DNA from: a virus
IMG/VR virus record: IMGVR_UViG_3300035659_000010
Location: 1-63,190 of that record
DNA: 63,190 bases
Strand: one strand, 5' to 3'
Both the position numbers and the translations under genes were made by a program. Positions within the stretch are counted from its first letter, which is position 1. Each line of letters starts with the position of its first letter. Under the pieces are notes generated by a model. The model was not told where the DNA came from, ran no database searches, and saw only the letters and a program-made list of their open reading frames with translations. Shown here in pieces: positions 7,071 through 15,663 of this stretch.

Positions 7071-8041
7071 TGGACTGGTCCGACGAGCGGTATGTGCGCG
7101 TTTACACGCGGGACACGCCGACGATGAAGCTCCTCCGATGGGAGGGTCGGATGGTCCTGTTCGAGCTACTTCGGAAGGTGGACAGGGCCGGCGTCATGGA
7201 CTTCGGGGACGAGGGGCCAGCCGAGGCCATCTCAGCGGTGACGGACATCCCGCTGGAGCATGTGACGGTGGGACTCCAGCGTCTCCTGGACCGCGGGTGC
7301 GTCGTCGTGAAGGACGGTTCCATCGTGATCTCGAAGTTCCTGGAGGCGCAGGAGTCGCCACAGTCGGACAAGCACCGACAACGGGAGTACCGGGCCAAAC
7401 GGCGCGACCTGGCGAGGCATGGTGTCACAAATCGTGACACGACCGCTGTCACAAATCGTGACACCTCCGACGCTTCTCGTGACACCCCCCAGAAGGGGGC
7501 AGATACCCCCACTGTCACGAAACCAATCATCCCCGTCACGGGACCAATCGCGTCTGACTACAAAGACGCCGAAAACGTCACTCTGTACTGTACTGTGCCT
7601 AACTGTACTGTGCCTAACTGTACCGGTACCCATACTACTGCAGCTGATCGTAGCGCGCGTGAGACCGGAGTCGTCGCCCCCGAGCCCGAGCCCGAGCCGA
7701 CGAAGGCGAAGACCGAGAAGACTCCCTGCCCGGTCGACTTGTGGGAACACATGCCCGAGCCGACGAGGCGAGCGCTCGACGTGGCCCTGATCCCCTCGGC
7801 GGCTCAGGAGTACATGTGCCGTGGATTCGCCGCGAGGTACGCCGGGCGCACCGACCAGCTTCGGACACTGGACCAGTGGGTCTCCAGCGCTGTCCGCGCG
7901 ATCCAGTCTGACTGGAACGACCCGAACAAGCGACCGAAGCAGCCAGCGCCGTCGGCGAACGGCTCCGCGCCTCGCGCGCCGGGTCCGCAGGACTTCAGCG
8001 ACCCCCTGTCGCGACGACTCTTGGGAAGGAAGATCCAGTGA
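7070..8041 (+). CDS. phage replication initiator (winged-helix, O-like)
   Basis: 323 residues. The first 95 or so form a winged-helix-like domain (MKLLRWEGRMVLFELLRKVD ..., ending in GSIVISKFLEAQ), followed by the basic SDKHRQREYRAKRRDL stretch typical of phage replisome organisers. A low-complexity middle (Thr/Asp-rich, then Pro/Glu repeats) links to a C-terminal helical region. It precedes the helicase loader and DnaB, the lambda O-P-like order. The coding sequence contains repeated TGTCAC/GTGACA elements, so it probably binds an origin within its own gene. GTG 7061 is an alternative start. Confidence 0.75.
   Translation: MDWSDERYVRVYTRDTPTMKLLRWEGRMVLFELLRKVDRAGVMDFGDEGPAEAISAVTDIPLEHVTVGLQRLLDRGCVVVKDGSIVISKFLEAQESPQSDKHRQREYRAKRRDLARHGVTNRDTTAVTNRDTSDASRDTPQKGADTPTVTKPIIPVTGPIASDYKDAENVTLYCTVPNCTVPNCTGTHTTAADRSARETGVVAPEPEPEPTKAKTEKTPCPVDLWEHMPEPTRRALDVALIPSAAQEYMCRGFAARYAGRTDQLRTLDQWVSSAVRAIQSDWNDPNKRPKQPAPSANGSAPRAPGPQDFSDPLSRRLLGRKIQ
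7422..7617. other. candidate replication origin (iterons inside the initiator gene)
   Basis: Two palindromes, GTGTCACAAATCGTGACAC (7422-7440) and TGTCACAAATCGTGACA (7447-7463), are 24 bp apart. A half-site CGTGACAC follows at 7478-7485, and two direct repeats of GTCACGRRACCAATC lie at 7514-7528 and 7535-7549, 21 bp apart. A CCCCC/GGGGG hairpin (7486-7499) separates the two groups. Downstream, a less GC-rich stretch holds two tandem copies of CTGTACTGTGCCTAA (7588-7617). Helical phasing of repeats inside an initiator gene is the lambda origin arrangement. Confidence 0.65.
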
Positions 8042-8979
8042 AGCAGATCGGCAGCCTGTTGGCGGAAGTGACCGAGTTCACGCAGCGGTACATGAGCGAG
8101 CGCGAGCAGAAGCTCCAGCAGGCCATCGGCAGCAAGCATGTGCTGACCTGGGTCGAGGAGACGTACGGCGACGCCGTCGCGTTCCTGTTTCCGGACGACT
8201 TCTCGATGAACGATCTCGTCACGACCGTCAGTGACGGCGCGCTCGACAACGCGAAGAAACGCCTGAAGCTCTGTGCCACGTGCCCGCCTCACGGCGGCGC
8301 GTGCGCCAGCGAGTACGAGAGTAATCACGGCAAGGCGCCGAAGTGGGATCGCGAGAAGGGTCTTCGGTCGGAGTGGTGCCCGCGCTGGAAGGAACACATC
8401 CTCCGACGGAAGTTGACCAGCGTGGGTGTCGGAGAGGCGTATCTCGGCGAGCGCTTCAGCACGTACGTGCCGACCACCGACGCGCAGCGCGACGCGAAGG
8501 CGCGGTGCGAAGAGTACGCGGCAGCGTTCAAGCGAGGCACGACACGCGGCAACCTGATCCTCGCCGGCCAGAACTACGGCGTCGGCAAGACACACTTGTC
8601 CATCGCCGTGGTCGCGGACCTGCTCGCTCGGTATCGACTGCGCACGGCGATGTTCGCGTACGTGCCGGAGTTCCTGGAACGTATCCGGCGTTCGTACTCA
8701 AGCGACGACCCTGAGCAGCGTCTGGTCGAGAACGCATGCACCACCGATCTTCTGGTGCTCGACGATCTCGCTGCACAGCGCACGACGGATTGGGTGCGCG
8801 AACAGATGAACCTGATCTCGAACGCCAGGTCATCCAACAAGCTCCCCACGATCATCACGACGAACGCATCGTTCAAGGAACTGGAAGAGACGCTCGGGCC
8901 GCGCGCAGCGAGTCGGTTCTTCGGGAACATGTTTGGTGCTGTGGTCGACGGACCAGATCGCCGGGTCGTCGAAGTCTGA
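8038..8979 (+). CDS. DnaC/IstB-like AAA+ helicase loader
   Basis: 313 residues, GTG start overlapping the previous stop as GTGA. An N-terminal helicase-binding region with four cysteines (about 79, 82, 89, 114), a likely zinc site as in some DnaC/DnaI loaders, precedes an AAA+ ATPase: Walker A GQNYGVGKT at about 177-185, Walker B LLVLDD at about 238-243, sensor-1 region PTIITTN, and an arginine near AASRFFG. It would place DnaB on single-stranded origin DNA. The immediately following dnaB gene and the origin upstream support this role. Confidence 0.9.
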   Translation: MKQIGSLLAEVTEFTQRYMSEREQKLQQAIGSKHVLTWVEETYGDAVAFLFPDDFSMNDLVTTVSDGALDNAKKRLKLCATCPPHGGACASEYESNHGKAPKWDREKGLRSEWCPRWKEHILRRKLTSVGVGEAYLGERFSTYVPTTDAQRDAKARCEEYAAAFKRGTTRGNLILAGQNYGVGKTHLSIAVVADLLARYRLRTAMFAYVPEFLERIRRSYSSDDPEQRLVENACTTDLLVLDDLAAQRTTDWVREQMNLISNARSSNKLPTIITTNASFKELEETLGPRAASRFFGNMFGAVVDGPDRRVVEV

Positions 8980-10400
8980 TGGCTGACGTCGTCCCGATCC
9001 GGCAGACGGCTGCACCAATCTGTGATCTCGACGCAGAGGCCGCGATGCTCTCTGCGATGTTCGTGGATCCGGCGCGCTACGACGACGTCATCAGCATCTG
9101 CGGACCGGAGCAGTGTTACGCGGACGCCAACAAGCGCATCTTCGAGGCTATCGTCGAGCTTCGAGAAGCCGACAAACCGATCGACATCGTGACGGTCGCG
9201 CAGTCGCTGCATGCGTCCGGACGTCTCGCCCAGGTGGGGGGCACGCCGTACCTCGGACAGATCGTCGACTCTGTGCCGCATGTCGCGAACGTCGCGGAGT
9301 ACGCGGTCATCGTCCGCGAGAAGTGGCGACTGCGACAGGCGATGGCGCGTGCGCAGACGATCATCGGCACCATCCGTGGCGGCACAGTTCCGAACGATGA
9401 GGTTCAGACGCTGCTCGAAGAAGCCGAGCAGTGGTTCGCGGAGATCGCCCACCAGCGGCAAGACAAGTTCCTGGTACCGCTCAAGGACTCGCTCGCCGAG
9501 GCTTTGAAGAGCCTGCAGGACATGTCCAAGCGGGGCGCGACAATCACCGGCACCCCGATGCTGCTGAAGCCGCTCGACGAGGCGATGAGTGGGCTCCATG
9601 ACGGAGACCTGATCATCGTCGCGGGTCGCCCTGGTTCCGGCAAGACGTCGCTCGCGATGGGGATCGGGGAGAACGTCGCGAAGCAAGGACACGGCGTCGC
9701 GGTCTTCTCTCTGGAGATGCCGGCCATCCAGCTGGTCACGCGCATGTTGGCGTCGCACACACGGATCGAACTGAGCACATTCAGGAAACCGAACGAGGTA
9801 GGAAACCATTGGCCCGCAATCACAAGTGCCATCGCGACAATGGAGAAGCTCCCGCTCTGGATCGACGACACGGGCGGCATCACGATCTCGGAGATCCGAG
9901 CGCGTGTCCGTAAGCTGAAGGTCGACATCGCGAACAAGCGCATCGGCACGGTCACATGCACTGGACTGAAAGTCGTCATCGTCGACTACCTGCAGCTGGT
10001 GCAGGCGCAGCGCGGCAAGGGCCAGAACCGTGAGCAGGAGGTCGCGCTCGTGTCGCGCTCGCTGAAGCTCCTGGCGAAGCAGGAGAACGTCGCCGTCATC
10101 GCGCTCTCGCAGTTGAACCGGTCGAGCGAGTCACGGAAGGGCAGTGACAAGCGACCGCAGCTGAGCGATCTCCGCGAGTCGGGGGCCATCGAGCAGGACG
10201 CCGACGCGGTGCTGTTCGTTTTCCGGCCGAGCATGTACGCCGAAGATCCGGAGTTGGAGGGCTGGGCTGAGATCATCATCGGCAAGCAGCGAAACGGCCC
10301 GGTCGGCACCCACAAGCTCGCTTTCGCCAAGGAATGCGTGCGTTTCGACTTGCTTGAACGGAACCAATTCGACGAGTACGATGGTTTCCAGGACATGTGA
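8979..10400 (+). CDS. dnaB: replicative DNA helicase DnaB
   Basis: 473 residues; ATG 8979 shares its A with the loader stop (TGATG). The N-terminal DnaB domain starts near DLDAEAAMLSAMF and contains HVANVAEYA; the RecA-like motor has Walker A GRPGSGKT (about 216-223), FSLEM, the Walker B strand VVIVDYLQL, and the LSQLNRS ... LSDLRESGAIEQDAD block with the arginine-finger region. Full-length for the family, with no intein. A hexameric 5'-3' helicase that unwinds ahead of the fork; no polymerase or primase gene is seen nearby, so host enzymes or genes outside the window complete the replisome. Confidence 0.97.
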   Translation: MADVVPIRQTAAPICDLDAEAAMLSAMFVDPARYDDVISICGPEQCYADANKRIFEAIVELREADKPIDIVTVAQSLHASGRLAQVGGTPYLGQIVDSVPHVANVAEYAVIVREKWRLRQAMARAQTIIGTIRGGTVPNDEVQTLLEEAEQWFAEIAHQRQDKFLVPLKDSLAEALKSLQDMSKRGATITGTPMLLKPLDEAMSGLHDGDLIIVAGRPGSGKTSLAMGIGENVAKQGHGVAVFSLEMPAIQLVTRMLASHTRIELSTFRKPNEVGNHWPAITSAIATMEKLPLWIDDTGGITISEIRARVRKLKVDIANKRIGTVTCTGLKVVIVDYLQLVQAQRGKGQNREQEVALVSRSLKLLAKQENVAVIALSQLNRSSESRKGSDKRPQLSDLRESGAIEQDADAVLFVFRPSMYAEDPELEGWAEIIIGKQRNGPVGTHKLAFAKECVRFDLLERNQFDEYDGFQDM

Positions 10401-10410
10401 TCCTGGAACC
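10384..10410 (+). other. hairpin spanning the dnaB stop codon
   Basis: TCCAGGA (10387-10393) and TCCTGGA (10401-10407) pair around a seven-base loop that contains the dnaB TGA; flanking GGTT and ACC extend the stem with a bulge. No U-run follows, so it may stabilise mRNA or limit read-through into the next gene rather than terminate. Confidence 0.45.
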
Positions 10411-10413
10411 GCC

Positions 10414-11724
10414 ATGGCCAAACGACGCGCGTCTTCTGCCGACGACATCACGCTCTACGACATCGACCCGGTCTTTCAGGACAAGCTGATCGCTTGGCTG
10501 ACACAGAAACCGAAGGGCGTTGTCGTCGACATCGGCGCCACGCCTGAAGCGTTCACGATCACGCTCGACCCCGGCGGCACATTCCTCGACGAGAGCTTCG
10601 AGCATGTGCTGAGCGCTTCGATGGGCTCACGCTCGAAGAAGAAGTACATCGACCCGGAGTTGGAGAACCGGATTCACATGTTCCTTCACGCGGCGAAGGC
10701 ACGTCTGACGTTCGGCGCGAGCAAGGACGGCGTGTTCAACATGACCGTCTCGAATCCAGACTCGCGCGGCACCGCGAGCGACGAGGACTTCGAGTTCGCG
10801 CTCGTGATCGCCGAGGAGAAGTTCTGGGAGAACATGCCGGCTCGGCCGAAGGTGCCGATCGTGACTGTGCCGGCGCCGATGATCAGTCCCGAGGCGCGAG
10901 GGGCGATGCTGGATGAAACGCTGCCGCCTGGGATGGCGCAGTACTTCCAGCCGCGCCCGACGCTGTCGCTACCGGCGCGACCGTCGCTGCCTCCGGCGCC
11001 GGCACAGACGCCAGGCGGATTCGTTGGCGCCTGGCAACCGCCCGCGGCGCGACCTGCGCCAGCGCGACCTGCGCTGCCAGCGCCGAAACCGAAACCGAAG
11101 CCGAAGTCCACGCCACTGAAGTTCCCGTTGGTCAGTCCGGCTGTGCCGGTGATGACCTCGCTCGGTCAGGCGCCGTCGTTCTTCGGGGGCTCGACGCCGC
11201 CGCCGGGACAGTTCATCTCGAAGAACGCTCGCCGTCCGCCACCTCCGCCGTCGTCGAGACCGTTCGATCCGAGCGTGCCGCCTGTGCGCTACGCGAAGCC
11301 GCACCACTTCGCGGTGAATCCACCAACATATTCGCAGGAGCCGTCCGGATACGTGCTCAGGAAATCGTCACGGTGGTCCGCAGGACGGCAGCTTCCGTAC
11401 CAAGGGCCTTCGGCTAGGGAGGTGGGGGTGGTGCCGCAGGTCTACGGCTCGTGGGAAGCGGCAAAACGGGACGCCGACCGCATGTTGAACCCAGTCGGCT
11501 TCGAGGTTGTCGCGATCGATCAGAGCGGGTTCGAGATTGAGCCGAGCGCCGGTTCGCCGCACGGTCGTATGCGGGAGAACCACGCCGGTGCCTGGCGCAT
11601 CCACCTCGCCGGTGGCGACGTTGCTCGCGGAGCCCACGCCGACTACGACGAGGCTGCGCAGGAGGCCCGTCACACGTACGGCCCCTCGGGTTGGACCGTC
11701 GAGTGGCACGCCGCGGGCCGCTGA
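10414..11724 (+). CDS. unknown protein with Pro-rich linker, 436 aa
   Basis: Starts at ATG 10414 (MAKRRASS), thirteen bases after dnaB. An N-terminal globular region (about 1-165) with a strand-rich PKGVVVDIG...AFTITLDPGG segment is followed by about 170 residues of Pro/Ala-rich linker including PKPKPKPK. A C-terminal domain (about 340-436) contains VYGSWEAAKRDADRMLNPVGFEVVAID and ends with GWTVEWHAAGR. The last part looks like a small alpha/beta domain. It could be a multi-contact scaffold in replication or late control; I do not recognise it. Confidence 0.75.
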   Translation: MAKRRASSADDITLYDIDPVFQDKLIAWLTQKPKGVVVDIGATPEAFTITLDPGGTFLDESFEHVLSASMGSRSKKKYIDPELENRIHMFLHAAKARLTFGASKDGVFNMTVSNPDSRGTASDEDFEFALVIAEEKFWENMPARPKVPIVTVPAPMISPEARGAMLDETLPPGMAQYFQPRPTLSLPARPSLPPAPAQTPGGFVGAWQPPAARPAPARPALPAPKPKPKPKSTPLKFPLVSPAVPVMTSLGQAPSFFGGSTPPPGQFISKNARRPPPPPSSRPFDPSVPPVRYAKPHHFAVNPPTYSQEPSGYVLRKSSRWSAGRQLPYQGPSAREVGVVPQVYGSWEAAKRDADRMLNPVGFEVVAIDQSGFEIEPSAGSPHGRMRENHAGAWRIHLAGGDVARGAHADYDEAAQEARHTYGPSGWTVEWHAAGR

Positions 11725-11726
11725 TG

Positions 11727-11732
11727 TAGCCT
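11727..11732 (+). promoter_or_regulatory. -10 box of a leaderless promoter
   Basis: TAGCCT is placed seven bases before the ATG at 11740, the spacing expected if the transcript starts at the A of the start codon. The -35 position (TGGCAC at 11704-11709) is poor. The same TAGCCT-to-ATG arrangement recurs at 27729, 28004 and 41432-41427 (minus strand). Confidence 0.55.
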
Positions 11733-11739
11733 GCGGCAC

Positions 11740-12738
11740 ATGATCGCTCTCGGCGTCGTCATCAACCCGAAGCTGAAGGTGCCCGTGCTCGTGGTGGTCG
11801 ATGGAGGCTACATCAACATCAGAGCGTTCCCGACCGTGGGCGAGGACGGGGAGGATCAGGAATGGGAATACCTGGGGGATGGGTACTACGGGGAGGATTC
11901 CGGATCGTCGATCACTGGCCTGCCTCGGTCGCACACCCCGAATCGTGGCCCGCGACGAGCGCTGAGACGGAACCGCGTCGAGACAGAGGGGATGGGCTAC
12001 GGCACATCGCTGTACACGGCACTCTGTCTTGGGGCGCACCAGAACCACGAGTGGAACGAGCAAGGGGAACGCGACCGGTACAAGATAGGGTCGTACGGCC
12101 CGACCGGTGACGGGATCTCCTCGATGGAGGGGACCCGATCCGAAGAAGCCGAGGCTTGGTGGAGCGCTGCGCGACGGCGGAAGCTCGTCGCATCGGAGGA
12201 GCACCAAGAGAGGGACGAAGGAGTGGACGTCACGAGTGAGTACTCCTACCGGATCGAGGGCCAGGAGTACGGGGGCGGCGAGATCACGAACGTGAACACG
12301 ATCGACGTGGATGTCTCGACGAACACGGTCGTGGACGTCTACACGTGGCAGAGCGCTCTCAAGCACAATCTGATCATCGCGTCGTTCACGGCTACGTTTA
12401 CGCACTCCGAACCGGCTGGCTTGTGGCAAGCACTGCAGCGAGACGGGATCCATGAGGCGTATCCGCTCTGGATCCTCGGTCTCGACGTGCGCGGATTCAC
12501 GCTCGACGCCATCAACCTGCTCGGCCTCATCGGGCAGAGCGCCGGGCTCAGCGATCAGGATCTGTCGAATCTGCGGTATCGCTGGGAGCGCCAGATCGAT
12601 CCGTCGATGCCGGTGCCGCAGATCGTGTTGCCGTTCAAGCCGAACAGCGCGGCCGCGCACGAGGCGATGGAAGCCGTGGAGCAAGCGGCGGAGATCCGAG
12701 AAGCATCCGGATGGGACAACCTAGCGGATCTGCCGTGA
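11740..12738 (+). CDS. unknown protein opening the effector operon, 332 aa
   Basis: No Shine-Dalgarno; the ATG sits directly at a predicted transcription start. The N-terminus is hydrophobic and strand-like (MIALGVVINPKLKVPVLVVVDGGYINI), then the protein becomes charged with many Glu/Arg and short strands (INTVVDVY-type, LIIASFTATFTH). No catalytic signature or membrane helix is evident. It is coupled by GTGA to the ADP-ribosyltransferase-like gene, so it is likely part of the same host-directed cassette. Family not recognised. Confidence 0.75.
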   Translation: MIALGVVINPKLKVPVLVVVDGGYINIRAFPTVGEDGEDQEWEYLGDGYYGEDSGSSITGLPRSHTPNRGPRRALRRNRVETEGMGYGTSLYTALCLGAHQNHEWNEQGERDRYKIGSYGPTGDGISSMEGTRSEEAEAWWSAARRRKLVASEEHQERDEGVDVTSEYSYRIEGQEYGGGEITNVNTIDVDVSTNTVVDVYTWQSALKHNLIIASFTATFTHSEPAGLWQALQRDGIHEAYPLWILGLDVRGFTLDAINLLGLIGQSAGLSDQDLSNLRYRWERQIDPSMPVPQIVLPFKPNSAAAHEAMEAVEQAAEIREASGWDNLADLP

Positions 12739-13448
12739 CGGATCACTACGCCCGGAGCGACATCGACGACCTGATCGATCGGGCTGCCGCCGCGCTCTCG
12801 GTCTCCGGCGTCGAGTCAGACGACGTCATCGAAGCCATGGTCGAGGACGGGGTGGAGCCGGGCGACGCGATGCTCGCGGCACATGCCGCGGCGCTCATGG
12901 TGCAGACGCGGGATTGGCTGGAGAAGCACGGTGAGGAGTACGAAGAGAACCGGCGCGTGTACCACGGCAGCGCCCGCGCCTTCGCTCCTGAGAGGGCGTA
13001 TCCGATGGAGGGAAGCTACGGTCCTGGGATCTACTTCACGTCCAAGGAGTTTGGCGCGAGGAAGTTTGCGCAAGACGGCGGACAGATTATCGCCTGCGAC
13101 ATCACACTTCAGAATCCCGTGGACTACTTCGCGTACTTGTCCGGCCCTGACGAGTACATCGGCACGAGCGATAAAGTGAAGGAGTCCTGGTCACCGATGG
13201 AGAAAGTGATGAAGTGGGCTCTGTCAGCCGCAACGAGCTTGTTCCCTGACGCATCCTCGGAGGAGGTGGCAGCGGCACGGGAGCGTGGGCGCCTGAAGAG
13301 TCATCTGCTGAGCATGCTCGGCTACGACGGAATCATCGTGGACTTCTCTCACCCGAACGCGAAAGTTCCGCGCACCGCCTCACCGGACGAGGTTTACTAC
13401 ATCCTCTTCAGCCTCTACGGGAAGAACTGCAAGGTCGTTCCGCAGTGA
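12735..13448 (+). CDS. ADP-ribosyltransferase-like protein
   Basis: 237 residues from GTG 12735, overlapping the previous stop as GTGA; ATG 12711 is an alternative. An N-terminal helical region (1-70) precedes a domain with RVYHGSARAF (H at about 77), then GSYGPGIYFTSKEFGARKFA (about 93-112), the His and Tyr motifs of ART-fold enzymes, and a C-terminal GYDGIIVDF ... SPDEVYYIL pattern that closes such domains. ART enzymes transfer ADP-ribose from NAD to host proteins. The third catalytic residue is not certain. The next gene ends in a related domain. Confidence 0.7.
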   Translation: MTDHYARSDIDDLIDRAAAALSVSGVESDDVIEAMVEDGVEPGDAMLAAHAAALMVQTRDWLEKHGEEYEENRRVYHGSARAFAPERAYPMEGSYGPGIYFTSKEFGARKFAQDGGQIIACDITLQNPVDYFAYLSGPDEYIGTSDKVKESWSPMEKVMKWALSAATSLFPDASSEEVAAARERGRLKSHLLSMLGYDGIIVDFSHPNAKVPRTASPDEVYYILFSLYGKNCKVVPQ

Positions 13449-15283
13449 TCCCCGCGGTTGAAGTAGTACCGATCGACGCCGAGGAAGCGTCTCGCTTTCT
13501 CGGCGATGGAGAAGGAGGTCTCTGGGTAGAAAGCGAGGGCCTGCTGCTGCAGACGACGAGCAAGGCGCTCGGTCTGTTCGTTGACGGAAAGATGGTCGGC
13601 GCCGCGACGCTATGGCTCTACGACAAAGACGCCTCGGACAGAGACGTCTGGGGGTATGAAACGTGCGAAGTAACCGCACTCGGAATCTTGCCTGAGTACC
13701 GGAAGCGAGGATTGTCAGAGATGCTCGTGCGCGCGGCGCTCGACGAGTGCAAGCGATCTGGATCTACGAAACTGGGCGCGTGGCCTGTGACGGAAGGGAT
13801 GGCTGCTCAGGTTGGAATACCTCGCGGCGGCTTTTCTACGAGACCGTTGATCGCGAACGTCCGCAAGAAGGCGTGGGTCGAGCAGCTTCTCACGAAGCGC
13901 GACAAGATCGAGAAGGCCATCGGGATGCCGCTCGGCACGATGCTCGGTTGCGGCCACTGGGGCTGCGTGTTCGAGAGTACGCCGCCGTGGGTCGTGAAGC
14001 TCTCGATCGATCCGACGGAGGGACCGATCTGGTCGAAGATCAAGGGACTGCTCGACGAGGAGCGATACGGCGACGGGGGCTTCCCGGAGATCAAGAGCAT
14101 CCATCGGATCACGCCGGACCTCGTGACGGGTGGCCGGAAGCGGAAGGTCTGGGCGATTGTGAGGGAGAACGTCGAGCCGGTGTTCAAGGAGTACAAGGCG
14201 CGCGAGCTTGGGCTCCACGGTGGAGGGACAGTGCTGCGGACGTCGCCGTACACGACCGAGAAGCTGGGGCTGCACGCGCCCGTAGGCGCGTACGACTTTC
14301 AGCGGCCACGAGGAGAAGTCGCTGACGCCGCGGTGATGCTCGGTCTCCGCAGGCCAAGTCCCCCAGCGGAGCTTTCTGCCTGGACGCCGCAGCAGGAGGA
14401 CTTCGGCAGGGCGATCGACGGGCTGATGAAGTACAAGGAAGCCGCGACAGCGTGGCACACGCTTCGCTCTCCGGCGCGCACGCACGGCCAGATCAAAACG
14501 CAGAGCTACTACCGCGCGCAGTTCGGCTGCGGTGGCCCGTCGCAGGACCGTGACTGCCTGGAGAAGATCGAATACCGGCTCAACCGCATCGTCGAGACCA
14601 TGTTCCATGGTCCAGCGTGCGCTCCCCTCGGTGAGTCTCTCTCGATGCTCGCGTCGAACGGTGTCTACCTCCGTGACGTGCATCTCCTGAACATCGGCTG
14701 GCACGTCGCGCGTGACGCCGACGACTGGGACCGCATCGTGATCTTCGATCCGGGGCACACGCCGACGAAGAGCACGGGTGGCATCGAAGAGGCGCTCGTT
14801 GAGAACCCCGCCGGCACCTTCACGCTGTACCACGGCACGTACACGAGATTCGACAGACCGACAGAGATACGCGCTCCGCGCGCAGGCACAGACTACGGAC
14901 CGGGACTCTACATGACCACCGACCCGAGAGAGGCGGCGGGCTACGGCGACTACGTCTACGCCGCGACGGTTAAGCTGGAGAAGCCGCTCGACTTACTGGA
15001 CGACGAGCCCGAGGCTCTCAAGAAGCTGCAACGCGGCCTCAAGATCACCGACGAGGATCTGGAGCACGCCGACAACAAAACACTGGAGGCGTTGCGCCTG
15101 GCGAATCTGGTGTACTCGCAGAGCGCGATCAGCAAGTTCCTGATGCGACTCGGGTACGACAGCATCTACGTCGATCACAGCTTGGTCGAGCATCCGGCGA
15201 CCGCCGTCGCTTCCAATTACATCTCTGTGTTGTCACCGAGTCAGATCCTCTCGTGGGATCTGCTTTCGCGGGAGGCGCCGTGA
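13445..15283 (+). CDS. fusion of GNAT acetyltransferase, kinase-like and ADP-ribosyltransferase-like domains
   Basis: 612 residues, GTG start coupled as GTGA. Residues 1-135 are a GNAT domain: EVTALGILPEYRKRGLSEML (75-94) is the acetyl-CoA-binding motif. Residues about 160-445 look like a protein-kinase fold: the glycine-rich loop LGCGHWGCVF (167-176), VVKLS with the ATP lysine (183-187), and a catalytic loop LRDVHLLNIG with D411 and N416, then IFDPG (434-437) in place of DFG. Residues about 458-612 are ART-like: LYHGT, YGPGLYMTTD, then GYDSIYVDH and ISVLSPSQI. Three modification chemistries in one chain strongly suggests a host-takeover effector. Each assignment rests on motifs only. Confidence 0.75.
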   Translation: MIPAVEVVPIDAEEASRFLGDGEGGLWVESEGLLLQTTSKALGLFVDGKMVGAATLWLYDKDASDRDVWGYETCEVTALGILPEYRKRGLSEMLVRAALDECKRSGSTKLGAWPVTEGMAAQVGIPRGGFSTRPLIANVRKKAWVEQLLTKRDKIEKAIGMPLGTMLGCGHWGCVFESTPPWVVKLSIDPTEGPIWSKIKGLLDEERYGDGGFPEIKSIHRITPDLVTGGRKRKVWAIVRENVEPVFKEYKARELGLHGGGTVLRTSPYTTEKLGLHAPVGAYDFQRPRGEVADAAVMLGLRRPSPPAELSAWTPQQEDFGRAIDGLMKYKEAATAWHTLRSPARTHGQIKTQSYYRAQFGCGGPSQDRDCLEKIEYRLNRIVETMFHGPACAPLGESLSMLASNGVYLRDVHLLNIGWHVARDADDWDRIVIFDPGHTPTKSTGGIEEALVENPAGTFTLYHGTYTRFDRPTEIRAPRAGTDYGPGLYMTTDPREAAGYGDYVYAATVKLEKPLDLLDDEPEALKKLQRGLKITDEDLEHADNKTLEALRLANLVYSQSAISKFLMRLGYDSIYVDHSLVEHPATAVASNYISVLSPSQILSWDLLSREAP

Positions 15284-15603
15284 GCAGCCCTCGCTACCTG
15301 AGCCTCCGGCTCATCGACCAATACATGTCCGCGGCCAGGAAGCTCGGCGTGTCGGTCGTGGCTCGCAGTCCGCGTGGCTTTATGACCGCGTACCGCCGAG
15401 CCGGCGGGGACCCGGATCGGCTGTCGGAGCACTGGGCGCGGAAGCGAGACAACTTCGTGGCGAGGCACATGGCGCAGGTGAAGGCGCATGGAGAGCCGCT
15501 CTGGCAGGACGGCGTGCCAACGCGCAGGCACCTGGCGCTGATCATGTGGGCGTACTCGCCGAGCCCGGCGCGGCTCGCGAAGCTCGCAGCGAGGATGTCG
15601 TGA
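15280..15603 (+). CDS. small basic protein, 107 aa, unknown
   Basis: GTG 15280 overlaps the fusion gene stop as GTGA, so it is the last gene of this operon. The protein is rich in Arg and aromatic residues with a compact pattern: VARSPRGFMTAYRRAGG, KRDNFVARHMAQ, TRRHLALIMWAYSPSP. This looks like a conserved phage helical domain but I cannot name it. No membrane segment. It could help the enzymes upstream or bind nucleic acid. Confidence 0.7.
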   Translation: MSSPRYLSLRLIDQYMSAARKLGVSVVARSPRGFMTAYRRAGGDPDRLSEHWARKRDNFVARHMAQVKAHGEPLWQDGVPTRRHLALIMWAYSPSPARLAKLAARMS

Positions 15604-15628
15604 CAAAATAAGCCAGTCCGCTCGTGCG

Positions 15629-15657
15629 TTGACCGCAGGCATGTTCCCTGGCACTGT
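15629..15657 (+). promoter_or_regulatory. leaderless promoter for the spike-like gene
   Basis: TTGACC (15629-15634), 17 bases, CACTGT (15652-15657), then six bases to the ATG at 15664. The same TTGACC -35 is used by the strong promoter at 41468. No Shine-Dalgarno precedes the ATG, consistent with leaderless translation. Confidence 0.55.
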
Positions 15658-15663
15658 TTCGGT

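Noticed and set aside
10384-10410. Terminator after dnaB
   Set aside because: The stem contains the stop codon and lacks a U-run, and the next gene begins thirteen bases later on the same strand, so full termination is unlikely.
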